Below, piece by piece: positions 1 through 7,297 of a stretch of 64,000 nt of DNA. Source of the stretch: UBA4971 sp029551185 (lineage in GTDB: Bacteria; Bacillota; SHA-98; UBA4971); NCBI GenBank assembly GCA_035593725.1, contig DAOSZN010000008.1, positions 1 through 64,000 of the forward strand, written 5' to 3'. Below the pieces are notes generated by a model. It did not search any database. It saw nothing but the letters and a program-made list of their open reading frames with translations, and had not been told where the DNA came from. Each line of letters begins with the position of its first letter. Position 1 is the first letter of the stretch. The position numbers and the translations under genes are program-made.

Positions 1-1
1 C

Positions 2-94
2 GGCCTTTCTGAAGGTGACGTAGTGCTCATCTCCGGTTACATGGACTATAAAGATCGGGATCAGGTGAGATTAGCAGGAAGACAGGCTGCTTAG
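2..94 (+). CDS. Efflux periplasmic adaptor (membrane fusion protein), C-terminal end only
   Basis: Only the last 30 codons are present; the frame is open from the window edge to TAG at 92-94. The peptide contains GLSEGDVVLISGYMDY, which resembles the membrane-proximal C-terminal end of HlyD/RND-type adaptor proteins (GL..GD.VV..G). Two TolC-family genes follow on the same strand, which supports an adaptor that would link an inner-membrane pump to a TolC-like duct. The identification rests on a short tail plus context, so the exact family (MacA, HlyD or RND type) is not determined. Confidence 0.6.
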   Translation, partial: GLSEGDVVLISGYMDYKDRDQVRLAGRQAA

Positions 95-245
95 GAGAAC
101 AATAAGAGATAGCGGAGAAACTGAGTAATGATTACGCGCGGACAGCGGGAAGACTGCCCGAGGCTTCCGGAAAAGGAAAGATTCGAGAGATAAGTATGAT
201 TAACCGCAGCGTAGGCTGTGTGTAATAGGCTTGGAGGGAACGAAG

Positions 246-1346
246 TTGCGAGGAAGAAGATATGGCATAATACTGAGGACAGCGGTACAGCTGGTTCTTC
301 TATTAGCATGTATAGCAGGGATTTGCCAAGTCTCGCCTGTTTATGCCGGTGAAAAAGAGCTGGCGCTTGGCCTCGACGACGCACGGAAGCTTGCTCTTTC
401 CGGAAATGCCTCATATTCCATGGCGAAACTGGATTTTGACGCAGCTGAGATACAATTTGAGATGTCTCAGGCGGATGCGCTTATGAGGCCTTCTGTGGTA
501 GCGGTGAAGAAGGCGGAAAACGCCAGGCGGAATACGGCGAGAGCCCTTGTTGCAAAAGAACAGGCTCTCATGCTGGACGTGGATAGCGCATATTATTCAT
601 TGCTGTCAGCACAAATGCGCTTAGATATCAGAAGGAAAGCAGAGGAACAGGCGAAGGATACAGCAAGAATTGTGACGCTCAAGTATGATGCCGGACTCGC
701 CAGCAAAATTGAGGTAATATCAGCTGAACTACAGCTTCAGCGGGCAATTTCCGAAACCCTGTCTGCAGAGGGAGACCTGGAGCTTGCTGCCCTTACTCTC
801 AAGCAGGTATTAGGTCTTAGTCTTGATACGAAAGTCGTCGCCACCGGCGCTCCGAAGCTCGCGGTAGAAGGCAGGGAAGAAATAGACTTTGATGAGGATC
901 TGGCAAAAGTCCTTGCGAACCGTCCTGAGATTGTAGAAACAAGGGATGCCTTGGAAATCGCGGAGCTTGAGGTTAAGTTCTCAGATAATGACTACACTCC
1001 TGAACTCTCCAAGAGGCTTTACAGGAATGCCGAAGAGAAAATCCGTCTCCAATTTGACCAGGTGAAGCAAGGTGTGCAGATAGAGGCCTGTCGTCTTTAT
1101 CTTGCAGTCCAAAATGCCAAGAGAGCAATGGAGGTGGCGCAAGCTGCCGCTTTCCAAGCGGAAGAGAACTACAAGATCATGAAACTTCGATATGAGTATG
1201 GTATGGAAATAGCCAATACTCTCTTGGGCGCGCAAGTCAACTTGACCGAGGCCAAGCTTGCTGAACTCCAGGCTTTCATGAATTATGAGATGGCTTGGCT
1301 ACGTTACAAAAACTACGTGGATTACCCCGCTGATGAGGCAAAATAG
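246..1346 (+). CDS. TolC-family (OEP) protein, short form lacking obvious beta strands
   Basis: About 366 residues. The start chosen is TTG at 246, with a GGAGGG site at 233-238. An upstream TTG at 231 is in frame but has no good ribosome site. A basic N-terminus (LRGRRYG) and a hydrophobic stretch ending near VYA|GEKE form a signal peptide. The rest is two copies of the long alpha-helical hairpin typical of outer-membrane efflux proteins (for example AYYSLLSAQMRLDIRRKAEE and YLAVQNAKRAMEVAQAAAFQ). The segments that in TolC carry the membrane beta strands are very short here, with the helices almost directly joined. It lies between an adaptor gene and a second TolC gene, whose ribosome site overlaps its stop codon. 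It may be a periplasmic or cell-wall-zone duct component without a barrel. Confidence 0.8.
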   Translation: MRGRRYGIILRTAVQLVLLLACIAGICQVSPVYAGEKELALGLDDARKLALSGNASYSMAKLDFDAAEIQFEMSQADALMRPSVVAVKKAENARRNTARALVAKEQALMLDVDSAYYSLLSAQMRLDIRRKAEEQAKDTARIVTLKYDAGLASKIEVISAELQLQRAISETLSAEGDLELAALTLKQVLGLSLDTKVVATGAPKLAVEGREEIDFDEDLAKVLANRPEIVETRDALEIAELEVKFSDNDYTPELSKRLYRNAEEKIRLQFDQVKQGVQIEACRLYLAVQNAKRAMEVAQAAAFQAEENYKIMKLRYEYGMEIANTLLGAQVNLTEAKLAELQAFMNYEMAWLRYKNYVDYPADEAK

Positions 1347-1356
1347 GAGGATTGCA

Positions 1357-2844
1357 ATGACGCGGATACTTGAGGCTGCAAAGCCGGGACATAGCAACCG
1401 TGTACATAGATACTCGAGAATCAGAATAAGGATACTTCTTCAGGTGTTTGCTTTAGTCGTTATTTTGCTGCTTTCTCCTTCACAAGCTTTAGCATCAGAT
1501 GAGGACACACTGACATATGATGAAGCCTTGGGTCTTGCGTTGGCTTGCGATTCGGGTGTTCTGTCTGCAATAGGCGCCCTTGAACTGGCGAATTTACGCT
1601 TGATTGCAGCAGAGGCATCGCGTCTTCCTTCATTGACTTTAAAAGCTTCTCCTCTCGAAGGGGGTTGGAAAGCTCCTACGCCACCGTTTATCGAAGGCGG
1701 TAAGTACGTATCTTCCGGTATAGGGCTGGGCGCTGTTATGCCTATAGGTGACGGGACTGTTTCATTTTCTATGCAAGGTTCATACTACGGGGAAGAGTCC
1801 AAAAACCCTGCCTGGAATGACAGTTGGAAGATTAGCATCTCCTTGCCTGTCCTAGGGAAAAGTTCAGCGTCCACAGGGAGTACAGGTATAAGTGGAGTCT
1901 CAGGTGCAGGCGGGGGATCATACAGGGATCAGGTGAGGTTAGCGAAGACCGGAGTCAGAAACGCTGAGTTTGAGTTAAGCAGGGCAATAGCCAAAGCAAG
2001 ATCAAGCCTTGAGACAGCGTATCATGGTGTGATCCGGGATACAGGCAAGCTTGAAGCTGCCCGGATGAACCTTGCCAGAGTAAAACAACACTTTACTATG
2101 GTAGAGAGCAGGCACATTCAGGGAAATGCAAGTGACCTGGATCTTGTTGATGCGGAGCAAGGGGTAAGATCGGCAGAGATAGCAGTGAACGCTGCATACC
2201 ATGCCCTGAAAATATCAGAGATGTCTCTTAACAGACTAATTGGACGAAATCTTAATGAACCTCTTATCCTTGAGCCGGTCGGTGAATATACAGAAGATAC
2301 GCTATTATCATTGGATGAGTACATAAGTCTTGCTCTTTGTCACCGGCAAGAGCCGGTTTTGGCTGAGGAGAACTTAGCTAACGCCGAGATTGAACTTGCC
2401 ACAGCCCGTTCCGGATTGCTTCCGCAAGTTGCGCTTAGAGGAAGCCTTACTGATGACGGGTCATGGAGTGTCAGTATTGACCTGTCAAAAACCCTGTCAA
2501 AGGACTATGCAGCTGAACTCAGTGTAAAGTCTGCTGAGAACGCAGTAGCTATAGCCCGGCAAAACCTTGCTGCAACCAAAGAGGCAATAGTCATGGAGGT
2601 TACAGGTGCATACTATGCCTTACTCGAGGCAGAGGCCTATCTTGCCCTGGCAAAGCATGCATTGGAGAAGGCCGCCATCACTGTGAGTGTGCGTGAAACT
2701 CAATACAAGGCAGGTGCTGCCACCCACCAGGATGTCGCTCTTGCCATTACAGCTCTCAGCGAAGCAGAGACAGACTTGACGAACGCTCAGGCAAACTGCT
2801 TTCTAGCACGTTCAAGACTTATTGATGCAGGGCGCACGCGGTAA
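1357..2844 (+). CDS. TolC-family outer-membrane efflux protein
   Basis: About 495 residues from ATG at 1357. AGGAGG at 1345-1350 overlaps the previous stop, so the two genes are surely cotranscribed. The basic N-region RIRIR is followed by a hydrophobic core and a cleavage site near ALA|SDED. Two OEP repeats are visible. The first includes candidate strands (VSFSMQGSYYGEES and WKISISLPVLG) separated from its helices by a Gly/Ser-rich stretch. The second has LPQVALRGSLTDDG followed by WSVSIDLSK. The helical parts read AYHGVIRDTGKLEAARMNL and AYYALLEAEAYLALAKHAL. Unlike its upstream partner this protein retains material for the membrane barrel. It would act as the exit duct of a tripartite efflux or secretion system. 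Confidence 0.85.
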   Translation: MTRILEAAKPGHSNRVHRYSRIRIRILLQVFALVVILLLSPSQALASDEDTLTYDEALGLALACDSGVLSAIGALELANLRLIAAEASRLPSLTLKASPLEGGWKAPTPPFIEGGKYVSSGIGLGAVMPIGDGTVSFSMQGSYYGEESKNPAWNDSWKISISLPVLGKSSASTGSTGISGVSGAGGGSYRDQVRLAKTGVRNAEFELSRAIAKARSSLETAYHGVIRDTGKLEAARMNLARVKQHFTMVESRHIQGNASDLDLVDAEQGVRSAEIAVNAAYHALKISEMSLNRLIGRNLNEPLILEPVGEYTEDTLLSLDEYISLALCHRQEPVLAEENLANAEIELATARSGLLPQVALRGSLTDDGSWSVSIDLSKTLSKDYAAELSVKSAENAVAIARQNLAATKEAIVMEVTGAYYALLEAEAYLALAKHALEKAAITVSVRETQYKAGAATHQDVALAITALSEAETDLTNAQANCFLARSRLIDAGRTR

Positions 2845-2900
2845 AACGAGACTGAGTTTTCCTTTACGGTCATCCTGCATGTAATAAGATCAGAAATACT

Positions 2901-2929
2901 TTGACACTTGCTACCTCTTTTCGTTAAAT
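2901..2929 (+). promoter_or_regulatory. Sigma-A type promoter candidate for the glycosidase gene
   Basis: TTGACA at 2901-2906 and TTAAAT at 2924-2929 are separated by 17 bp. It sits in the 203 bp gap after the TolC genes and about 118 bp before the next start codon. The -35 box is perfect and the -10 box matches four of six positions. Confidence 0.6.
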
Positions 2930-3047
2930 TGCTTAGATGGTAGAATTGAAACGCTATTGTTTAAGCCGGTGATGAGCAACATAGGCATCATTCAGGGCAG
3001 ATGGGTGGCTATGGAAAAACAGCTTCTTAAAGGGTGAGGTTGAAACC

Positions 3048-5252
3048 ATGTCAAAGCGTATCAAGACTGTCCCCGAGCCTATCCGGGATTACACGCCGGT
3101 TATCGTGACCGGGAATGATTACGTATCTCTGCCTGAAATTGATGAGTACGGGATGATCATGAGCGTAACCTTTTTGCACGAGGCTCAAGCATCCCTTTTT
3201 GAAGTGAGAGGAAATGCACCGGAGACTGCTGCTCAAGAAATCCCCTTTATCATGCCTTTCTTAGAATGGAACGGGATGCAAATAGATCTTAGAAGGGTGC
3301 GTCCCAAGATAGAACTGAAATGGGATTGGGTGCCCGAATTCACTTGGGATTTGCCCGGCGTTCCCGACGGCCCTATCAGGCTTGGTTTGCGTATTGTGGC
3401 GCCGCCTGATGAGAAGGGGTTTTGTTATATCCTTGAATTGGACAGGCCCGAATGTCAACGTTATGAGAGTATGACTACATATACAGCCGGAGATGACAGC
3501 GCAGCCACACATAACAGTATAGAACTCAACAGACAAGACAAAGCCCGGACAATGACAGTCCAGGCAAAGATGGGTCTTGTATGCACATGGGGTGCCGGCA
3601 TATTTCGGGTATTCACGTCCCGTCCGATATCTTGCACGCGTTCATGCAGGTATGACAGGTGGACTCAAAGTGTAGTGGCTGAGGCTATGGGACCTTTACC
3701 GCTGTTCGGTTTTTCCGTTAACTCATCTTTGGGCTTTGACAGCATAGACATACAGGACTCATCAGACGATCCTTGTAGGGTAAAGGTTTCCGCAGACAGA
3801 GAGTTTGCTCCCGGCGACAAGGTGACTTGTGCCTACTACGTCGCGTTCAACAGGGAAGCTGACGGGGCTCGCACTACAGGTGTCCATCTGAAACGAGTGG
3901 GTTGGAAGGAACTTGAGGAAAGGACCTATGCGTGGCTCAGGATGCGCAGGCGTTATTTCCCGCCCCGGGCAAAATGCATAAACAGCAGCAAGAATCAGGA
4001 TAAATGCTCTCATGGATGCGGGCTTGAGAATTCCCACGAAATCGCAGGCAACGACGAACTCCTCGGTAAACCGGAGAGTGTGGTCAATAGAAACCTGCTC
4101 TTTAATTACTTCTTTGCAACAGGCAAGACTCTGGATTCTGAGTCTTTGGTGGCTGTGACGTCAAGAAGCCCCAGGTACTATGTGAGTGCAGCGTTCTGGG
4201 CGCGGGATGTATTGTTATGGTCCATGCCTGCCCTGGTATTGACTGATGCAGAGAGGGCAAGGGATGTGCTTCTCTATTCAACGCGAATAGGCACGCGGAA
4301 CGTCGGGGACCACGCCCTCTACATGGACGGGACAGCGCTTTATCCCGGGTTTGAGCTGGATGAGGCTGCTGCTCATATCATTGGGCCGGGGACTTACTTG
4401 GATGCTACGGGAGACTATACAGTCCTTGATGTGCCTGGCATAATCGAGGGCATCCAAAGGACTTTAGCTGCAATAGAGAAATGGCTTCTCCGGGATGATT
4501 CGGGAAAACCCGTTCTGTGCAGAACTTTCTTGGACCCGTCTGACGATCCCGTGGAGTTTCCTTTCTTGACCTACTCCAATGTCCTCCTTTGGAAAGCCTG
4601 GATGATTGCATCTTCCGTATTCGATAGGCTTGGCGGTGATTATGCGCATGTGGCGGATCAGTTATTAAGGGATGCTAAGGCATTGGAAGAAGCCATACGT
4701 CGTTATTGTGTAGTGGACGGTCCTTTCGGACCAATGTATGCTTGGGCTGTAGACCTGGAACCCATAAAAATCTGTCGTGTGAATTACGAGACTTACGATA
4801 ACCCCCCGGGCAGCTTGGAACTAATTCGCCATTACGGTTTTCCCCATGATGAAGAGACCTCAAAAATCCTTAGGAATACCCAGCGTTGGATCCGCTCTTG
4901 GCACAACCAATACTTCTTCGACGGCGAGTTTGGCGGACCGGGGTCTGCTCATTCACCGCATCCGTGGCCTATGGCTGCTGCAAATACTATTCTTGCTGAA
5001 GTAGCTGAGTATGAGACTGTCGGCACATGTGATATCGAGGCAGTGAAGCGAGCAGTGAAACTGTTGACCACTGCGCCGATGGATAGGGGCTTGGTTTCGG
5101 AGAGCATAGATCCTGTGACAGGCGTCGCAAAAACCGGATTAGCCTTGGCGACAGGGGCGGGTTTCGTCGCTTATGCGCTCTGGCGAGGTCTCAAGATTGG
5201 TCTTGAGCCGTATTTGACGCATAGCTTTGAAGCACCCCACGAGCATTCATAA
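3048..5252 (+). CDS. Putative (alpha/alpha)6-barrel glycoside hydrolase, family unassigned
   Basis: 734 residues from ATG at 3048, behind an AGGGTGAGG ribosome site. There is no signal peptide, so it is cytoplasmic. The first 300 or so residues look beta-rich (WDWVPEFTWDLPG and similar), like the N-terminal sandwich of glucoamylase and debranching enzymes. From about residue 350 the helical part contains AFWARDVLLWSMPALVL, then DHALYMDGTALYPGFELDEA, and near the C-terminus QYFFDGEFGGPGSAHSPH. This arrangement recalls alpha/alpha-toroid glycosidases such as GH15, GH63, GH125 or the amylo-1,6-glucosidase domain. I could not place it in one family from motifs. It converges on the oppF-like gene with only 41 bp between stops. 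The role is probably oligosaccharide trimming; the substrate is unknown. Confidence 0.55.
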   Translation: MSKRIKTVPEPIRDYTPVIVTGNDYVSLPEIDEYGMIMSVTFLHEAQASLFEVRGNAPETAAQEIPFIMPFLEWNGMQIDLRRVRPKIELKWDWVPEFTWDLPGVPDGPIRLGLRIVAPPDEKGFCYILELDRPECQRYESMTTYTAGDDSAATHNSIELNRQDKARTMTVQAKMGLVCTWGAGIFRVFTSRPISCTRSCRYDRWTQSVVAEAMGPLPLFGFSVNSSLGFDSIDIQDSSDDPCRVKVSADREFAPGDKVTCAYYVAFNREADGARTTGVHLKRVGWKELEERTYAWLRMRRRYFPPRAKCINSSKNQDKCSHGCGLENSHEIAGNDELLGKPESVVNRNLLFNYFFATGKTLDSESLVAVTSRSPRYYVSAAFWARDVLLWSMPALVLTDAERARDVLLYSTRIGTRNVGDHALYMDGTALYPGFELDEAAAHIIGPGTYLDATGDYTVLDVPGIIEGIQRTLAAIEKWLLRDDSGKPVLCRTFLDPSDDPVEFPFLTYSNVLLWKAWMIASSVFDRLGGDYAHVADQLLRDAKALEEAIRRYCVVDGPFGPMYAWAVDLEPIKICRVNYETYDNPPGSLELIRHYGFPHDEETSKILRNTQRWIRSWHNQYFFDGEFGGPGSAHSPHPWPMAAANTILAEVAEYETVGTCDIEAVKRAVKLLTTAPMDRGLVSESIDPVTGVAKTGLALATGAGFVAYALWRGLKIGLEPYLTHSFEAPHEHS

Positions 5253-5293
5253 ATACTTGGTTCAGCCATTAAATGAGGGCAAAGTAATGCCTC

Positions 5294-6364
5294 TTAGCCC
5301 ATATGCAGGTGGCAGCGAACTAAGTGTTGCGTCTTCTTCCCAATCTTGGTGCTTCTTTTTACCTCTCCGGTTTTCATCTGCGTTTCCGCCGGTAAAAGGT
5401 CTGGTTCCTCTTGTTCACAGACAGGCATACGGTATCTACATCTTGGATGGAATCTGCATCCTTTCGGAGGATCAATAGGTGTCGGCACTGTCCCTTCAAG
5501 AAGAATTCTGTTGCCTCTGGGAAATACATCGACAGAGGGGATTGCCGAGAGGAGCGCCTGGGTATAAGGATGCAGAGGATTTTCATAGAGTGAGTCCGTA
5601 TCCGCTGATTCCACTATCTGTCCTAAATACATTACAGCCACCCGATGACTCATATGGTACGCGACGCGAAGGTCGTGGGTGATGAAAAGATATGACAGGT
5701 CGTATTCTTTTTGCAGTCCTTGCAGTAGATTGATTATCTGTGCCTGTACGGAGACGTCCAGTGACGACAGAGGCTCATCTGCCACAATGAACTTGGGATT
5801 TGTGGCAAGGGCTCGGGCGACGCCGATACGCTGACGCTGCCCGCCACTGAACTGGTGAGGGTATCTATCTATATGGTCTTCGCTTAACCCTACACGCCTG
5901 AGCAAATCAATGGTTTCCGCTTCTCTGTCCTGAGGTTGCACACCTCTTGCTGCCAAGGCCACACCAATGATCTGACGCACTGTGTGCCTGGGATTCAGGG
6001 AGCTATACGGATTCTGGAATATTATCTGCGCCTGGCGTCTCAAAGCGGTCTTAGGTATAGATCCTTGACCCCGGAGAGGCTTGCCCTGGAATAGGACGCT
6101 CCCTTCAGTAGGCTCATAGAGTCCTACAAGCGCCCTGCCAAGAGTGCTCTTCCCGCATCCTGATTCCCCCACCAGGCCAAGGGTTTCTCCTGGGAGTATC
6201 TCAATGCTTACCCCGTCCACTGCCCTGACAACACGATCTTTCGCGCCTGCAAGGTATTTAGTAAGCAGGCTCTCTTCAATTACAAAGTGCTTTTTGAGGT
6301 TTTCCGTAGCCACAATGGGCTTATCATGCATAGATGCTTCTTGGTGATTTGCCGTTGTGGGCAT
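5294..6364 (-). CDS. oppF: Oligopeptide/dipeptide ABC transporter ATP-binding protein (OppF type)
   Basis: 356 residues. The start is ATG at 6364, with AGGAGG about 11 nt upstream; ATG at 6331 lacks a comparable site. The ATPase motifs are complete: Walker A GESGCGKST, signature FSGGQRQRIGVARAL, Walker B KFIVADEPLSSLD and the switch His in ITHDL. The C-terminal oligo/dipeptide extension has LHPYTQALLSAIP and a cysteine-containing GCRFHPRCRYRMPVCEQ segment. It should pair with the OppD-like ATPase at 10958-12022 to power import through the two permeases. It is unusual in being divergent from, and about 0.9 kb away from, the rest of the transporter genes. Confidence 0.92.
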   Translation of the reverse strand: MPTTANHQEASMHDKPIVATENLKKHFVIEESLLTKYLAGAKDRVVRAVDGVSIEILPGETLGLVGESGCGKSTLGRALVGLYEPTEGSVLFQGKPLRGQGSIPKTALRRQAQIIFQNPYSSLNPRHTVRQIIGVALAARGVQPQDREAETIDLLRRVGLSEDHIDRYPHQFSGGQRQRIGVARALATNPKFIVADEPLSSLDVSVQAQIINLLQGLQKEYDLSYLFITHDLRVAYHMSHRVAVMYLGQIVESADTDSLYENPLHPYTQALLSAIPSVDVFPRGNRILLEGTVPTPIDPPKGCRFHPRCRYRMPVCEQEEPDLLPAETQMKTGEVKRSTKIGKKTQHLVRCHLHMG

Positions 6365-6443
6365 TATGCCTTAAACCTCCTATCACCTTGAGTTTACTAC
6401 GTTCGGTAGTTTGGGGTTGAGATTGCTTCTCCTGCTGATCTTT

Positions 6444-6484
6444 AATGATTACTATGTCAATAATCATTATAGCACTTGATTATA
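6444..6484 (-). promoter_or_regulatory. Promoter region and inverted-repeat operator candidate for the oppF-like gene
   Basis: On the minus strand two TATAAT boxes occur (plus-strand ATTATA at 6466-6471 and 6479-6484). The proximal one is preceded by TGC, giving an extended -10. Just downstream lies a perfect inverted repeat, AATGATTA at 6444-6451 and TAATCATT at 6461-6468 with a 9 bp spacer, overlapping the proximal -10 by 3 bp and extending over the transcription start. Such a position suits a repressor. The cognate regulator is not known. Confidence 0.45.
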
Positions 6485-6525
6485 GCGCTTTGGCTTAATA
6501 GGAAGCCAAGTGACAAAAATATCCA

Positions 6526-6557
6526 TTGACACATATAATCCCCACAAGTAATATAAT
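6526..6557 (+). promoter_or_regulatory. Promoter for the riboswitch-controlled opp transcript
   Basis: TTGACA at 6526-6531 is perfect. A -10 box follows as TAATAT at 6549-6554 (17 bp spacing), or the overlapping TATAAT at 6552-6557 (20 bp spacing). It lies immediately upstream of the c-di-AMP aptamer and points towards the peptide-transporter genes. Confidence 0.7.
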
Positions 6558-6600
6558 AATGGTAGTGTGTACTAAGAATCAAATATACGCGTCATTCATG

Positions 6601-6765
6601 CTGCGCTTTGTTTAGGAGATAAACGCAGCCGCTGAATCTTCCGTAAGGAAGAGCGGGGGAACCGAAGTTCCAGTATGGGGGCGAATCCTGCTCGCAAGGC
6701 AGGTAGGGCTAGCTCCTTCAGCCCGAGTCCGTCAGCTAACCTCGTAAGCGTCGAGAGGGGGGCGT
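6601..6765 (+). ncRNA. Cyclic di-AMP riboswitch (ydaO/yuaA family)
   Basis: The hallmark blocks of the ydaO/yuaA aptamer occur in order: GAATCTTCC near 6634, GGGGGAACCG near 6656, GGGGGCGAATCCTGC near 6677, GCAGGTAGGGC near 6699, and the highly conserved CCCGAGTCCGTCAGCTAACC near 6722, ending CTCGTAAGCG. Stem complementarity is visible (CTTCC/GGAAG and CCTGC/GCAGG). It is followed at once by an intrinsic terminator, as in the known OFF switches where c-di-AMP binding promotes termination. The first gene downstream on this strand is the peptide-binding protein at 7298. The exact 5' boundary is approximate. Confidence 0.93.
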
Positions 6766-6773
6766 CGAACCTT

Positions 6774-6801
6774 ACCCAAGGAGGCCCCTTGGGTTCTTTT
6801 G
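6774..6801 (+). terminator. Intrinsic terminator, expression platform of the riboswitch
   Basis: An 8 bp stem, ACCCAAGG (6774-6781) with CCTTGGGT (6787-6794), is followed by TCTTTTGT. It sits right after the aptamer. The G-run at about 6755-6762 could pair with the C-run in the loop and left side of the hairpin as an alternative fold. This is the standard arrangement for transcriptional control by this riboswitch class. Confidence 0.85.
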
Positions 6802-6933
6802 TCTCGCGATTGTTCAGCATCCCCTGGTTTACGCTAAATAAGGAAATGCTGACAGCACCTTTGCAATACTGTTCTATATGAGGCAGATCCCCTGGTAAAT
6901 TCAGCTAATTTGTGTCTATACGAAATATTATAA

Positions 6934-7204
6934 GGTGTTCACGTGAAGTTTTTACGTGGAACATCCATACAAAACGTGATCAGGCGTTTACATAGGAGGT
7001 TCACATGAAGCATTTGCACCAGGCTCTACCAGGTGTTCACATGGATCATTCACAGGAAACTTCATGGGATTCTTATACAAAGGACTTGCACGAAGCCATT
7101 TTCGCGAAGAATTCACGCAAGGTATTCACATGGGACTCCCACAAGAGACATCCACATGAGACGGTTGCGCCGGAGGTTTGCACCAGGTGTCCGCATGAAA
7201 GACT
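6934..7204 (+). repeat. Array of degenerate 12-13 nt repeats in the opp leader
   Basis: About 20 imperfect units with consensus close to AGGTNTTCACATG run head to tail between the riboswitch terminator and the binding-protein gene. Clear members are GGTGTTCACGTG (6934), GGAGGTTCACATG (6995), AGGTGTTCACATG (7031), GGTATTCACATG (7121) and AGGTGTCCGCATG (7185); others are more diverged. The period is not a multiple of three and the ATGs fall in all three frames, so this is not a protein repeat. Each strong unit looks like a Shine-Dalgarno core about 5 nt before an ATG. No inverted pairing as in CRISPR is present. Confidence 0.6.
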
Positions 7205-7297
7205 TGAAATTCCGTTTGGATGGGAAGAATAGGTAGTAGAAGTCAAGTCGCATGAGAGTTTCAAGAACAGAGAAGGCAGAGTAAGGAGGCCAAAGAT

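Noticed and set aside
6934..7204. CRISPR array
   Set aside because: Units are 12-13 nt, diverged and contiguous, with no constant repeat plus unique spacer pattern, and there are no cas genes.
7005..7232. 75-codon His-rich open frame with AGGAGG five bases before its ATG
   Set aside because: It lies wholly within the degenerate repeat array, which itself mimics ribosome sites in all three frames. The protein shows no domain. Kept as part of the repeat.
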